Shown here piece by piece: positions 1 through 7,717 of a stretch of DNA of 40,391 nt; the stretch's first letter is position 1; the number at the start of each line of letters is the position of its first letter. The notes beneath the pieces were generated by a model, which worked only from the letters and a program-made list of their open reading frames with translations, was not told the DNA's origin and searched no databases. The position numbers and the translations under genes were made by a program. Location: positions 1 to 40,391 of the forward strand of contig CAJMQQ010000020.1 of the NCBI GenBank assembly GCA_905215625.1, in the 5' to 3' direction. Source of the DNA: an uncultured bacterium. Lineage in GTDB: Bacteria > Bacillota > Clostridia > Lachnospirales > Lachnospiraceae.

Positions 1-842
1 CCCGCAACATCCTTCATATGGCTTACCTTCTGGATCACTCCCTTGGCAGCCTGAATGACCTGGGCCTTCAGCCAATGGGTAGCCGGCAGGATTTCCAGCC
101 ACTTTGGAATATGGAAATCCATTTCCGTTACCGGAAACTCTTTCAGCACCTTTTCTAAAATATGGGTGACATCCTCTTTTTTTAACTGCTCACAGTTGAC
201 CGGCATGACCGAGACCTGATACTCATTTTCCAGCTTCTTTGCAAGGGCTGTGCTTTCCTCTGAATAAGGACGTTCACAGTTTAGCAGCATGATAAACGGC
301 TTTCCGATTGCCTTTAATTCTTCTACTGCCTCTTTCTCTCCTGCCGTATAACCGGCCCGTTTAATCTCTCCAAAAGACCCGTCTGCCGTTACCACAATCC
401 CAATAGTAGAGTGATCGGTAATAACCTTTCTGGTACCGACTTCTGCAGCTTTCGTAAAGGGGATTTCATAGTCATACCAGGGCGTTTTTACCATCCGTTC
501 TGTATCATTTTCAATATGACCAACCGCTCCATCTGCCATAAATCCTACACAGTCAATCAGCCTCACTTTTGCTTCGATACCGTCTCCTAACTGGATTTTT
601 GCCGCTTCTTTGGGGATAAACTTAGGCTCTGTGGTCATAATGGTTTTTCCTGCCGCGCTCTGGGGCAGTTCATCCCTGCTTAAATTTTTCTGATTTTCAT
701 CTTCCATTCCAGGAATGACTAAAAGCTCCATAAACCGTTTGATAAACGTGGATTTTCCAGTTCTGACCGGACCAACTACCCCAATGTAAATGTCCCCTTT
801 GGTTCTGGCTTCAATATCTTTGTATACATGAAAATTGTCCAT
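1..842 (-). CDS. spoIVA: Stage IV sporulation protein A, N-terminal part (gene runs off the window)
   Basis: SpoIVA is the ATPase that polymerises on the outer forespore membrane and forms the basement layer of the spore coat. About 280 codons are visible, against roughly 490 residues for the family, so the C-terminal region lies beyond position 1. The protein begins MDNFHVYKDIEARTKGDIYI, followed by a Walker A loop GPVRTGKST at about residues 24-32. The segment VRLIDCVGFMADGAVGH is typical of the family. The ATG at 840-842 follows an AGGGGG ribosome binding site. The gene lies directly downstream of livF in the same direction, but has its own candidate sigma-E promoter and is shielded by a hairpin. 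It implies an endospore former. Identification is firm; only completeness is uncertain. Confidence 0.95.
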   Translation of the reverse strand, partial: MDNFHVYKDIEARTKGDIYIGVVGPVRTGKSTFIKRFMELLVIPGMEDENQKNLSRDELPQSAAGKTIMTTEPKFIPKEAAKIQLGDGIEAKVRLIDCVGFMADGAVGHIENDTERMVKTPWYDYEIPFTKAAEVGTRKVITDHSTIGIVVTADGSFGEIKRAGYTAGEKEAVEELKAIGKPFIMLLNCERPYSEESTALAKKLENEYQVSVMPVNCEQLKKEDVTHILEKVLKEFPVTEMDFHIPKWLEILPATHWLKAQVIQAAKGVIQKVSHMKDVA

Positions 843-843
843 A

Positions 844-891
844 AAAATACCCCCTTGCTGTGCTGATACAGTATATGCAGGAGGGTATTTT
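844..891 (-). terminator. Intrinsic terminator after livF that also covers the spoIVA ribosome binding site
   Basis: Minus-strand left arm AAAATACCCTCCTGC (877-891) pairs with GCAAGGGGGTATTTT (844-858): 14 of 15 positions, one of them G-U, with an 18-nt loop, followed by T residues running into the spoIVA ATG. The right arm contains the AGGGGG ribosome binding site of spoIVA. Confidence 0.75.
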
Positions 892-898
892 CTTATTC
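870..898 (-). promoter_or_regulatory. Candidate sigma-E promoter of spoIVA
   Basis: On the minus strand GAATAAG (892-898) and CATATACT (870-877) are separated by 14 bp. The sigma-E consensus is roughly KMATATT-N14/15-CATACANT; the -10 differs at one position and the -35 at two. The inferred start near 862 gives a leader of about 20 nt. spoIVA is a known sigma-E regulon member in Bacillus and Clostridium. This is a motif call, not a mapped start. Confidence 0.5.
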
Positions 899-908
899 TC
901 TATAAAAT

Positions 909-1619
909 TTACTCGCTTAAATAAGCCTTCTTTACCCGTTCATCGTTCATAAGCTGTTTGGCGTCCCCGCCTAATACGATGTTTCCGGTCTCTAGTACAT
1001 AAGCTCTGTCAGCAATAGATAATGCCTTTTTTGCATTTTGTTCTACCAGCAGAACCGTTACCCCATCTTCATTGATTTTCTGAATAATATCGAAAATCTC
1101 GTTTACATAGATGGGAGAAAGACCCATAGAAGGTTCATCCATAACTACCAGTCTCGGGTGGCTCATCAGCGCCCGTCCCATGGCAAGCATCTGCTGCTCT
1201 CCTCCGGAAAGGGTTCCGGCCATCTGATTTTTCCGCTCTTCCAGTCTTGGAAATCTCTGATATACCATCTTTAAGGTTTCTTCTATTTCTGCCTTGTCAT
1301 TTCTGGTAAATGCTCCCAGCTTTAAATTCTGCAGCACCGACAACTGAGCAAATACACGGCGTCCCTCCGGCACATGGGCAATTCCCATGGGAACCAGTTT
1401 GTGCCCGGCCATTTTTGTAATATCAGTTCCTTCATAAGTGATGTGTCCGGCCTTAGAAGGAATCAGACCGGTTACCGTATGCAGAATCGTGGTTTTTCCA
1501 GCTCCATTTGCACCGATTAAAGCGATAATTTCTCCCTGATTTACATCGAAGGAAATCCCCTTAATGGCCTGGATAACGCCGTAATATACTTCCAAATCCC
1601 TGACTTCCAGCATTGCCAT
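909..1619 (-). CDS. livF: Branched-chain amino acid ABC transporter, ATP-binding protein LivF
   Basis: LivF is one of the two cytoplasmic ATPases of the high-affinity leucine/isoleucine/valine importer; with LivG it powers the LivH-LivM permease pair. The 236 residues show Walker A GANGAGKTT, the ABC signature LSGGEQQM, Walker B LVVMDEPSMGLSP and the switch histidine region replaced by LLVEQNAKKAL, as usual in LivF. Length matches the family. The ATG at 1617-1619 follows a GGAGG site about 10 nt upstream. It is the last gene of livK-H-M-G-F, 15 nt after livG, and is followed by an intrinsic terminator. Substrate assignment rests on the family and operon; relatives can transport amides or urea, but the binding protein here is of the Liv type. 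Confidence 0.95.
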   Translation of the reverse strand: MAMLEVRDLEVYYGVIQAIKGISFDVNQGEIIALIGANGAGKTTILHTVTGLIPSKAGHITYEGTDITKMAGHKLVPMGIAHVPEGRRVFAQLSVLQNLKLGAFTRNDKAEIEETLKMVYQRFPRLEERKNQMAGTLSGGEQQMLAMGRALMSHPRLVVMDEPSMGLSPIYVNEIFDIIQKINEDGVTVLLVEQNAKKALSIADRAYVLETGNIVLGGDAKQLMNDERVKKAYLSE

Positions 1620-1634
1620 GTTTTCATTTCCTCC

Positions 1635-2399
1635 TTATTCTCCCAGGTATGCAGTGATAACCTGGGGATCGTTTAATACGGCAGACGTATCGCCGCTTGC
1701 GAGAACCTGACCGAAGTTTAATACCGTCAGCCTTTCACAAATTCCGGATACCAGCTTCATATCATGCTCAATCAAAAGAATGGTCATGCCGAATTCTTTC
1801 TGGACAAAGCGGATGGTGTCCATCAGTTCCGCTGTCTCATTGGGATTCATTCCAGCCGCCGGCTCATCCAGCAAAAGAAGCTTTGGATCGGTTGCAAGGG
1901 CTCTGGCAATCTCCAGCTTTCTCTGTTTTCCATAAGGAAGATTGGAAGCTTTGTAATCTGCTTCCCCGTCCAAATCAAAAACTTTTAAAAGTTCCATGGC
2001 TTTTTCATTCATCTCTTTTTCTACCTTGTAATACTTGGGCAGACGGAAAATACCGGTAAGAGTCGAATAAGGATGATGATTGTGAAGTCCTGCCTTTACA
2101 TTGTCTAAAACGCTCATATCTTTAAACAGACGGATATTCTGGAAGGTACGGGCAATTCCGCTTTGATTGATTTCAATGGTCTTTTTGCCTGTAATATTTT
2201 TCCCGTCCAGTACGATGCTTCCTGTGTCCGGCTTATACACACCGGTCAGAAGGTTAAACACCGTCGTCTTTCCTGCCCCGTTCGGGCCAATCAGACCATA
2301 GAGCTGGCCTTTTTCAATGGTAATATCAAATCCGTCTACTGCTTTCAAACCTCCAAAGGAGATGCTTAAGCTTTTTACTTCCAGCATTGGTGATGCCAT
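1635..2399 (-). CDS. livG: Branched-chain amino acid ABC transporter, ATP-binding protein LivG
   Basis: Second ATPase of the Liv importer, 254 residues. It has Walker A GPNGAGKTT, a signature-like region LPYGKQRKLEIARAL (LivG proteins carry this in place of LSGGQ), Walker B LLLLDEPAAGMNP and the switch H in LLIEHDMKLV. The frame stays open farther upstream to 2516. I choose the ATG at 2397-2399 because AAGGAGG sits just upstream inside livM, and homologues begin with a sequence like MLEVKSLSISFGGLKAV. It starts one base after the livM stop codon, indicating translational coupling. The pair LivG/LivF is the normal heterodimer of this transporter class. Confidence 0.95.
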   Translation of the reverse strand: MASPMLEVKSLSISFGGLKAVDGFDITIEKGQLYGLIGPNGAGKTTVFNLLTGVYKPDTGSIVLDGKNITGKKTIEINQSGIARTFQNIRLFKDMSVLDNVKAGLHNHHPYSTLTGIFRLPKYYKVEKEMNEKAMELLKVFDLDGEADYKASNLPYGKQRKLEIARALATDPKLLLLDEPAAGMNPNETAELMDTIRFVQKEFGMTILLIEHDMKLVSGICERLTVLNFGQVLASGDTSAVLNDPQVITAYLGE

Positions 2400-2400
2400 G

Positions 2401-3486
2401 TTATGCCGCCTCCTTCTTTGCTGTTTTTTTCCGCAATGCCGCTGCTGCCCGTTCCCGGAATGCAATGGCTTTCGGGCTGGAGTTAAACAGCATAATGGCA
2501 ATGAGCACGATTGCATAAATCAGCATACGGTAATTGTTCAGTCCTCTTAAAAGCTCCGGAAGAAGGGTAAGAATGACTGCTGCAATTATAGAACCTCTTA
2601 CATTTCCAATGCCGCCAAGCACGACAAACACCAGAATCATTATGGACTGATTGTAGCCGAAGTTTTTCGGAAGGGCTGCCAGTGTTGTCAAATTGTGGGC
2701 ATACAAAACGCCTGCAACGCCTGCTAAAGCAGCCGATACAGTAAATGCCAGCAGCTTGTATTTGGTAACATTTAAACCGACAGACTCTGCTGCAATCCGG
2801 TTATCGCGGATTGCCATAATTGCACGGCCGGTACGGGAATGAATCAGGTTGATTACGATTGCCAATGTGATCAGCAAAAGAATGATGCCAATGGTAAAAC
2901 TGGCGGCCTGCGGAGTTCCGGTAATACCCTGGGCTCCTTTAATCAGCACTGTGCCTTCGGCATCCAGTTTTAATGCCACTTCACTTTTCATGGAAAAGTG
3001 AACGCCGGCAGCATCTACACCCAGATAAATGGCGTTAATAATGTTTTTAATAATCTCGCCAAAAGCCAGGGTTACAATGGCCAGATAGTCGCCTCTTAAG
3101 CGGAGAACTGGAATTCCAATGAGAATACCAAACACAGCCGCTACGGCTGCTCCGATAAAGATAGCAATAATCAGGCTGACCGTTGGATCGATAGACCCCT
3201 TCATGATTTTAGAAAATAATGCGCCGGAAAACGCTCCCACACACATAAATCCCGCATGTCCCAGACTTAACTCTCCGGAAATTCCTACTACCAGGTTTAA
3301 AGAAACCGCCAGAATCGAATAGATACACAGCGGCACCAGCAATCCTTCCATCAGGCTGGACATGTGGCCGGTTTTAAGAGCAGCCTCTACCAGAACATAT
3401 GCCAAAATTACCATTCCATAGGTAGCCATATCGCCTTTTAAGAGGTTTTTCTTTTCTTTGTTTGTCTTCATCGCTTCCACCCCCAT
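2401..3486 (-). CDS. livM: Branched-chain amino acid ABC transporter, permease LivM
   Basis: Integral membrane permease of 361 residues that forms the translocation path with LivH. Multiple hydrophobic helices are evident, and the conserved stretch LSLGHAGFMCVGAFSGAL (about residues 73-90) is the LivM signature. A further family motif, RDNRIAAESVGLNVTKYKLLAF, lies in the cytoplasmic coupling region. The C-terminus is basic (RKKTAKKEAA). The frame opens at 3486, overlapping the livH stop as TGATG. A second ATG five codons in (3471) has a better GGGGGTGG site, so the true start may be either. It sits between livH and livG in a tightly packed operon. Confidence 0.94.
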   Translation of the reverse strand: MGVEAMKTNKEKKNLLKGDMATYGMVILAYVLVEAALKTGHMSSLMEGLLVPLCIYSILAVSLNLVVGISGELSLGHAGFMCVGAFSGALFSKIMKGSIDPTVSLIIAIFIGAAVAAVFGILIGIPVLRLRGDYLAIVTLAFGEIIKNIINAIYLGVDAAGVHFSMKSEVALKLDAEGTVLIKGAQGITGTPQAASFTIGIILLLITLAIVINLIHSRTGRAIMAIRDNRIAAESVGLNVTKYKLLAFTVSAALAGVAGVLYAHNLTTLAALPKNFGYNQSIMILVFVVLGGIGNVRGSIIAAVILTLLPELLRGLNNYRMLIYAIVLIAIMLFNSSPKAIAFRERAAAALRKKTAKKEAA

Positions 3487-4367
3487 CAGACTTTCTCACT
3501 AATTTTCTTGCCCATAATACCAGTAGGACGCACCAGCAGGACAATAATCAAAACAGAGAATACAATGGCGTCGGAAAGCTGGGAAGAAATATAGGCTTTG
3601 GACAGATTTTCAATGACTCCCAATAAAATCCCGCCAATCATAGCGCCTGGAATGGAACCGATACCGCCAAATACGGCTGCAACAAACGCCTTGATGCCAG
3701 GCATTGCTCCAGTATATGGGGTCAGAGACGGATAGGCAGAACATAACAGCATTCCTGCTACGGCAGCCAGAGCCGAACCAATTGCAAAGGTAATGGAAAT
3801 CGTCCGGTTTACATTAATTCCCATCAAAGTTGCCGCTCCCTTATCTTCTGATACTGCCAGCATTGCCTGACCAGTTTTGGTCTTATTGATAAACAGCGTC
3901 AAAACAACCATCACCACAATACAGGTTACAATGGTCACAAGGGTTTCACCGGTAATAACCAGCTGGCCTTCTGCAAGACGAAGCGGTTCCATGGAAATAA
4001 TGGATGTAAAGGCCTTGGTATCTGCTCCCCATAAAAGGAGGGCAAGGTTCTGAAGCAGATAGCTGACACCGATTGCGGTAATTAAAACCGCCAGTGGAGA
4101 GGCGCCGCGGAGAGGTTTATACGCTACCCTCTCAACAACCACACCCAATAACGTACATACTACTATCGCAGTCACAATGCCTGCTGCCGGAGGCATACCC
4201 ATTGTGCTCACTACAATAAAGACCATGTATCCTCCCACCATGATAATATCGCCGTGAGCAAAATTCAGCATTTTTGCAATGCCGTAAACCATTGTGTAGC
4301 CCAGCGCTATAATCGCATATACGCTTCCCAGGCTGATTCCGCTGATTAGATAGGACAAAAAACTCAT
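3486..4367 (-). CDS. livH: Branched-chain amino acid ABC transporter, permease LivH
   Basis: LivH permease, 293 residues, partner of LivM. It opens with MSFLSYLISGISLGSVYAI, and the family motif LGYTMVYGIAKMLNFAHGD follows at about residues 22-40. About eight hydrophobic helices can be traced. The coupling-helix region reads AVSEDKGAATLMGINVNRTI. It starts 114 nt after the livK stop, the largest gap in the operon. That gap contains short hairpin-forming sequence (for example TGCTGCACAGCA near 4437) but no clear terminator. Such gaps commonly let the binding protein be made in excess over the membrane parts. Its stop overlaps the livM start. Confidence 0.95.
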   Translation of the reverse strand: MSFLSYLISGISLGSVYAIIALGYTMVYGIAKMLNFAHGDIIMVGGYMVFIVVSTMGMPPAAGIVTAIVVCTLLGVVVERVAYKPLRGASPLAVLITAIGVSYLLQNLALLLWGADTKAFTSIISMEPLRLAEGQLVITGETLVTIVTCIVVMVVLTLFINKTKTGQAMLAVSEDKGAATLMGINVNRTISITFAIGSALAAVAGMLLCSAYPSLTPYTGAMPGIKAFVAAVFGGIGSIPGAMIGGILLGVIENLSKAYISSQLSDAIVFSVLIIVLLVRPTGIMGKKISEKV

Positions 4368-4481
4368 TGTGTCACACCTCTTGTTTTTTTATACGGAAAG
4401 AGGGCTGCCGCCCAGGAAGCAGGTTCTTCCTTTTTGCTGTGCAGCAGCTCTCTATCATGTTTATAATCGGTTGGTAAAGAA

Positions 4482-5714
4482 TTAATCCATGGAAACGTAA
4501 GCACCGTTTTCAATCTTAACTGCCTTAGGCGCTTTAGACGGCTCACCATCTGCATTCCAGGTCATGCCTGCACCAGTTAAACCATCTACGGAAACCTTAA
4601 CCATAGAAGCCTTCATCGCTTCGCAAAGGTCTGATACACTCATGTCCGGAGTTGCACCAGCATCCTCGATAGCTGCTTTTACTGCATATACTGCATCATA
4701 AGCATCTGCTGCGAACTGAATCGGGGTATCTCCAAACTGCTCTTTGTAAGTTGTTACAAAGTTTACAGTCAAATCGTCTGTTGCATCTGCTGCGAAAGGA
4801 GTTAACAGCATCAGACCCTCTGCCAGGCCGGTATCAAAGTTTTCAACGCCTAAGATGCCGTCCATACCGTCGCATCCGAAGAAAATCGGATCCCATCCCA
4901 TGGTGTTGGCCTGAGTTAATACCAGGGCTGCCTCTGTATAGTAGAACGGAAGGAATACCAGTTCTGCGCCTGCATCCTTTGCCTTCTGCAGCTGGGTGGT
5001 AAAGTCTTTATTGGTATCAGCCGTAAATGCTTCTTCTGCTACGATTTCCAGACCCTGGTTGGCAGCTTCCGCTGCAAATTTTGCATAGATACCGCTGGAA
5101 TATACATCAGAACTGTCGTAAATTACTGCAATCTTTGTTGCCAGCTTGTGCTCGCCAATGTACTGTGCAGATGCGGCACCCTGATCCGGATCAGAGAAGC
5201 ATACGCGGAATACATTTGGATTGGCAGCACATTCTACAGCAGAACCAGATGGAGTAATCTGGAACATATTATCCTGTGCGGTTTTATCTGCAACTGCAAT
5301 ACACGGATTGGATGTAGTCGTTCCTACCAGTACCTGCATACCCCAGTCTTTTAAGCTGTTATAAGCGTTAACAGATTTTTCTGCATCATGCTCATCATCA
5401 GCGCCTTTGTATTCAATCTGATAACCATTGATACCGCCTGCTGCATTAATCTCATCTACTGCAACCTGTGCGCCATTGATAACTGCATTGCCGTAGATTG
5501 CTGCGCCGCCGGTTAACGGGCCGATAGCGCCAATCTTCCATACTGCACCGTCTGCTGCCGGAGCTGCTTCTCCATCCTTTGCAGCCTCGCTGTCTTTTGC
5601 TGCTTCTGTACCTGCAGCAGTTGCTGCAGCCGTTTCATTTCCGGAACCTCCGCATGCAGTTAAGGATGCTGCCATGGCAGTTGCTAAAACCAAACTTAAA
5701 ACTCTCTTTTTCAT
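4482..5714 (-). CDS. livK: Branched-chain amino acid substrate-binding lipoprotein (LivK/LivJ type)
   Basis: Extracellular receptor of the Liv importer, 410 residues, periplasmic-binding-protein type 1 fold. A lipoprotein signal MKKRVLSLVLATAMAASLTAC ends in lipobox SLTAC, so the mature protein is anchored through the cysteine. An Ala/Glu/Lys/Asp-rich linker (about residues 27-58) follows, then the ligand-binding core starting WKIGAIGPLTGGAAIYG. Motifs GTTTSNPCIAVAD and AVIYDSSDVYSSG fit the Leu/Ile/Val-binding family. The frame extends upstream to 5978, but the ATG at 5712-5714 is preceded by AGGAGGATTTATT and starts the signal peptide exactly. A consensus promoter and a structured leader of about 155 nt precede it. 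Exact ligand preference cannot be read from sequence. Confidence 0.93.
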   Translation of the reverse strand: MKKRVLSLVLATAMAASLTACGGSGNETAAATAAGTEAAKDSEAAKDGEAAPAADGAVWKIGAIGPLTGGAAIYGNAVINGAQVAVDEINAAGGINGYQIEYKGADDEHDAEKSVNAYNSLKDWGMQVLVGTTTSNPCIAVADKTAQDNMFQITPSGSAVECAANPNVFRVCFSDPDQGAASAQYIGEHKLATKIAVIYDSSDVYSSGIYAKFAAEAANQGLEIVAEEAFTADTNKDFTTQLQKAKDAGAELVFLPFYYTEAALVLTQANTMGWDPIFFGCDGMDGILGVENFDTGLAEGLMLLTPFAADATDDLTVNFVTTYKEQFGDTPIQFAADAYDAVYAVKAAIEDAGATPDMSVSDLCEAMKASMVKVSVDGLTGAGMTWNADGEPSKAPKAVKIENGAYVSMD

Positions 5715-5870
5715 AATAAATCCTCCTCTTCTTTCTCCTGGTTTTATCCGGGATATTCGCATATAGGCGGACACTGTTCGCCCTATGCGTACACTCCTGA
5801 CCAGTGAAAACGGCTTCCAGCAACTGGGGTTTTCCTTTACCTTCGCCAAAAAGCCGTTTCTCGAAAGCTT
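5715..5870 (-). promoter_or_regulatory. Structured 5' leader of the liv operon
   Basis: About 155 nt separate the inferred transcription start from the livK ATG. Minus-strand AAACGGCTT and AAGCCGTTT can pair across roughly 30 nt (within 5806-5860), and a second hairpin forms between CGCATA and TATGCG with inner GGGCG/CGCC pairs (5757-5788). I recognise no known riboswitch class: there is no T-box GGGTGGNACCGCG and no SAM or lysine core. The second hairpin lies just upstream of the ribosome binding site. Control of the operon by attenuation is possible but unproven. Confidence 0.4.
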
Positions 5871-5876
5871 TTCTAA

Positions 5877-5905
5877 ATTATAGTGAGGAAACCGGTTATT
5901 GTCAA
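5877..5905 (-). promoter_or_regulatory. Consensus housekeeping promoter of the liv operon
   Basis: Minus strand TTGACA (5900-5905), 17-bp spacer, TATAAT (5877-5882): a perfect match in both hexamers. Transcription would start near 5870 and run into livK. Such a strong core promoter suggests that control is exerted by a repressor or in the leader. Confidence 0.9.
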
Positions 5906-5914
5906 CCATTTGAA

Positions 5915-5951
5915 ACGCCTGTTTTCTCATTTTCACTGAAAAAACAGGCGT
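5915..5951 (-). terminator. Hairpin after gpsA, probable terminator
   Basis: Perfect 11-bp inverted repeat: ACGCCTGTTTT (5915-5925) and its complement (5941-5951), with a 15-nt loop. On the minus strand it is followed by only a short T run (GGCGTTTC). It lies between gpsA and the liv promoter, ten bases upstream of the -35, so it could alternatively serve as an operator. Confidence 0.5.
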
Positions 5952-6002
5952 ATTATAAGTGCTATTTATAGGTCTCATTCCAAAGGGTTATTGTACCTGG
6001 GA

Positions 6003-7016
6003 TCATTCGTCTTTCCAGTCCAAATCCCTGCTCTCGGTCTGCCGGTCTCTCAGCATCAAATCCGCCACTGCTTCCTTTGCCGGCTTTCCTTCAAACAAAA
6101 TCTGGTTAACCTGCTCAACGATTGGCATCGGAACCTGATACTTTTCCGACAAAGCCAGAGCCGCTTTGGCAGAATACACACCCTCTACCACCATTTTTAC
6201 TTCTTTCATGGCTTCTTCCATGGAATAACCTTTTCCAATGAGGATTCCTGCCCTGCGGTTGCGGCTGTGCATACTGGCGCAGGTCACGATCAGATCCCCG
6301 ATGCCGGAAAGACCTGCAAAGGTCTGGGGCTTTCCACCCATTGCTGCTCCAAGACGTCCGATTTCTGCGATTCCCCTGGTAATCAGCGCTGCTTTTGTAT
6401 TGTCTCCATATCCCAGTCCGTCTGCCATTCCGGCAGCCAGTGCGATTACGTTTTTAAGAGCCGCCCCTACTTCTATGCCAATCATGTCCGGACTGGTATA
6501 AACCCGGAAAGCCTGACTCATAAAAACAGTCTGAATCTTCTCGGCAGTCTCTCTTTTATGGGCCCCTGCCACACAAGTAGTGGGAAGAAAGCGGCTGACT
6601 TCTTCTGCATGGCTGGGACCGGAAAGAACGGCCACATCTGCCATGGGAAGTTTCTCTTCAATGACCTCTGAAAGCGTTTTTAAGCTTTGTTCTTCAATGC
6701 CCTTTGCCACATTTACAATAATCTGCCCCTGTCTGCAGAACGGCGCCATCTTTGCAGCCGTCTGACGGACAAAAATAGACGGAACCGCCAGAACCAGAAT
6801 CTCTTTTCCTTCCATAGCTGCTTGTAAATCCGTAGTAATCTCTAATTCTTCCGGAATTACGGCTTCTGGAAGGTTTGGATGCTTTTTTTCTGCCCTGATT
6901 TTATCTGCTTCTTCTGCAAAAGCAGACCATAATGCAACCTGATTTTTATTTTGAACCAATAAAATAGCTAGAGCTGTCCCCCATGTTCCGGATCCAATTA
7001 CCCCAATCGCTGCCAT
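6003..7016 (-). CDS. gpsA: Glycerol-3-phosphate dehydrogenase [NAD(P)+]
   Basis: GpsA reduces dihydroxyacetone phosphate to sn-glycerol 3-phosphate, the backbone for phospholipid synthesis. The 337-residue protein begins MAAIGVIGSGTWGTALA, a Rossmann dinucleotide loop GXGXXG. Further family motifs are VLSGPSHAEEV, the catalytic lysine region IEVGAALKNVIALAAG and the substrate-binding stretch GLSGIGDLIVTC. Length is normal. It starts 23 nt after plsY with a GGAGAA site. PlsY, its neighbour, uses the product glycerol 3-phosphate, so the two genes are consecutive steps of membrane lipid synthesis. A hairpin follows the stop. Confidence 0.96.
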   Translation of the reverse strand: MAAIGVIGSGTWGTALAILLVQNKNQVALWSAFAEEADKIRAEKKHPNLPEAVIPEELEITTDLQAAMEGKEILVLAVPSIFVRQTAAKMAPFCRQGQIIVNVAKGIEEQSLKTLSEVIEEKLPMADVAVLSGPSHAEEVSRFLPTTCVAGAHKRETAEKIQTVFMSQAFRVYTSPDMIGIEVGAALKNVIALAAGMADGLGYGDNTKAALITRGIAEIGRLGAAMGGKPQTFAGLSGIGDLIVTCASMHSRNRRAGILIGKGYSMEEAMKEVKMVVEGVYSAKAALALSEKYQVPMPIVEQVNQILFEGKPAKEAVADLMLRDRQTESRDLDWKDE

Positions 7017-7039
7017 GTTTCATTCTCCTTCTCTGCCTT

Positions 7040-7717
7040 TTAAGATTTTTTTGCTCCAAGCTTATTTTCTGTTCCATGGAGCAGCCGCTTAATATTGGCA
7101 CGGTGGCGCCAGAAAGCCATGGCGGCAATGACAAACGCGACTGTCACGCATTCCCATCGGAGATACGGTGTATTCAGAGAAGTCATACCAGACACATCAT
7201 GAAGCACAGCCGTCCCATACCCTCCGGTAAAGGTAAAATAAGCCGTCATAGCCAGAAAAATAGCCGCTACCAGAAGGGACCCTAAAGATACGTAGCGGGT
7301 AATGGCAACCGTACCGATAAATACCGCCGCGCAGATTAATGTAATCCGCCAGTCACTGGCCATTAAAATACCGGCCATTGCCGCAATCCCTTTTCCTCCC
7401 TTAAAGCCCAGGTAGAAGGGGTAATTATGTCCCAGGGTGACGCCCAGGCCGGTATAAAGGACTAACACGTGGCTGTACAGCGCTCCGTCTCCCAAAAAGC
7501 TTCTTACCAAAACACAGGGCACAAAGGTTTTTAAAAAGTCTCCGGCAAATACAATCAGCCCTGCCTTTGCTCCCAGAACCCTCAGCGCGTTAGTTGTGCC
7601 AGAGTTGCCGCTTCCGTGCTTACGGATGTCTACTCCATGGACTTTTCCATAAAAATAACCGGTCTGAATCAATCCAAACGCATACCCGATTGCCAGACAT
7701 AAAATTCGTTCCATCAT
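7040..7717 (-). CDS. plsY: Acyl-phosphate:glycerol-3-phosphate acyltransferase PlsY
   Basis: PlsY transfers an acyl group from acyl phosphate to sn-glycerol 3-phosphate, the first committed step of phospholipid synthesis, in the cytoplasmic membrane. The 225-residue protein shows the three conserved loops: GSGNSGTTNALRVLG (about residues 36-50), a G-rich segment GHNYPFYLGFKGGKGIA (about 98-114) and a C-terminal cytoplasmic stretch. About five membrane helices are visible. It is slightly longer than the usual 190-210 residues because of an extra hydrophobic insertion around residues 150-190. Its ATG overlaps the der stop as TAATG, with AAAGGAG upstream, so translation is coupled to der. Confidence 0.94.
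   Translation of the reverse strand: MMERILCLAIGYAFGLIQTGYFYGKVHGVDIRKHGSGNSGTTNALRVLGAKAGLIVFAGDFLKTFVPCVLVRSFLGDGALYSHVLVLYTGLGVTLGHNYPFYLGFKGGKGIAAMAGILMASDWRITLICAAVFIGTVAITRYVSLGSLLVAAIFLAMTAYFTFTGGYGTAVLHDVSGMTSLNTPYLRWECVTVAFVIAAMAFWRHRANIKRLLHGTENKLGAKKS

Noticed and set aside
5715..5978. N-terminal extension of the livK reading frame to 5978
   Set aside because: The region contains the promoter and leader; the ATG at 5714 has the ribosome binding site and starts the lipoprotein signal exactly.
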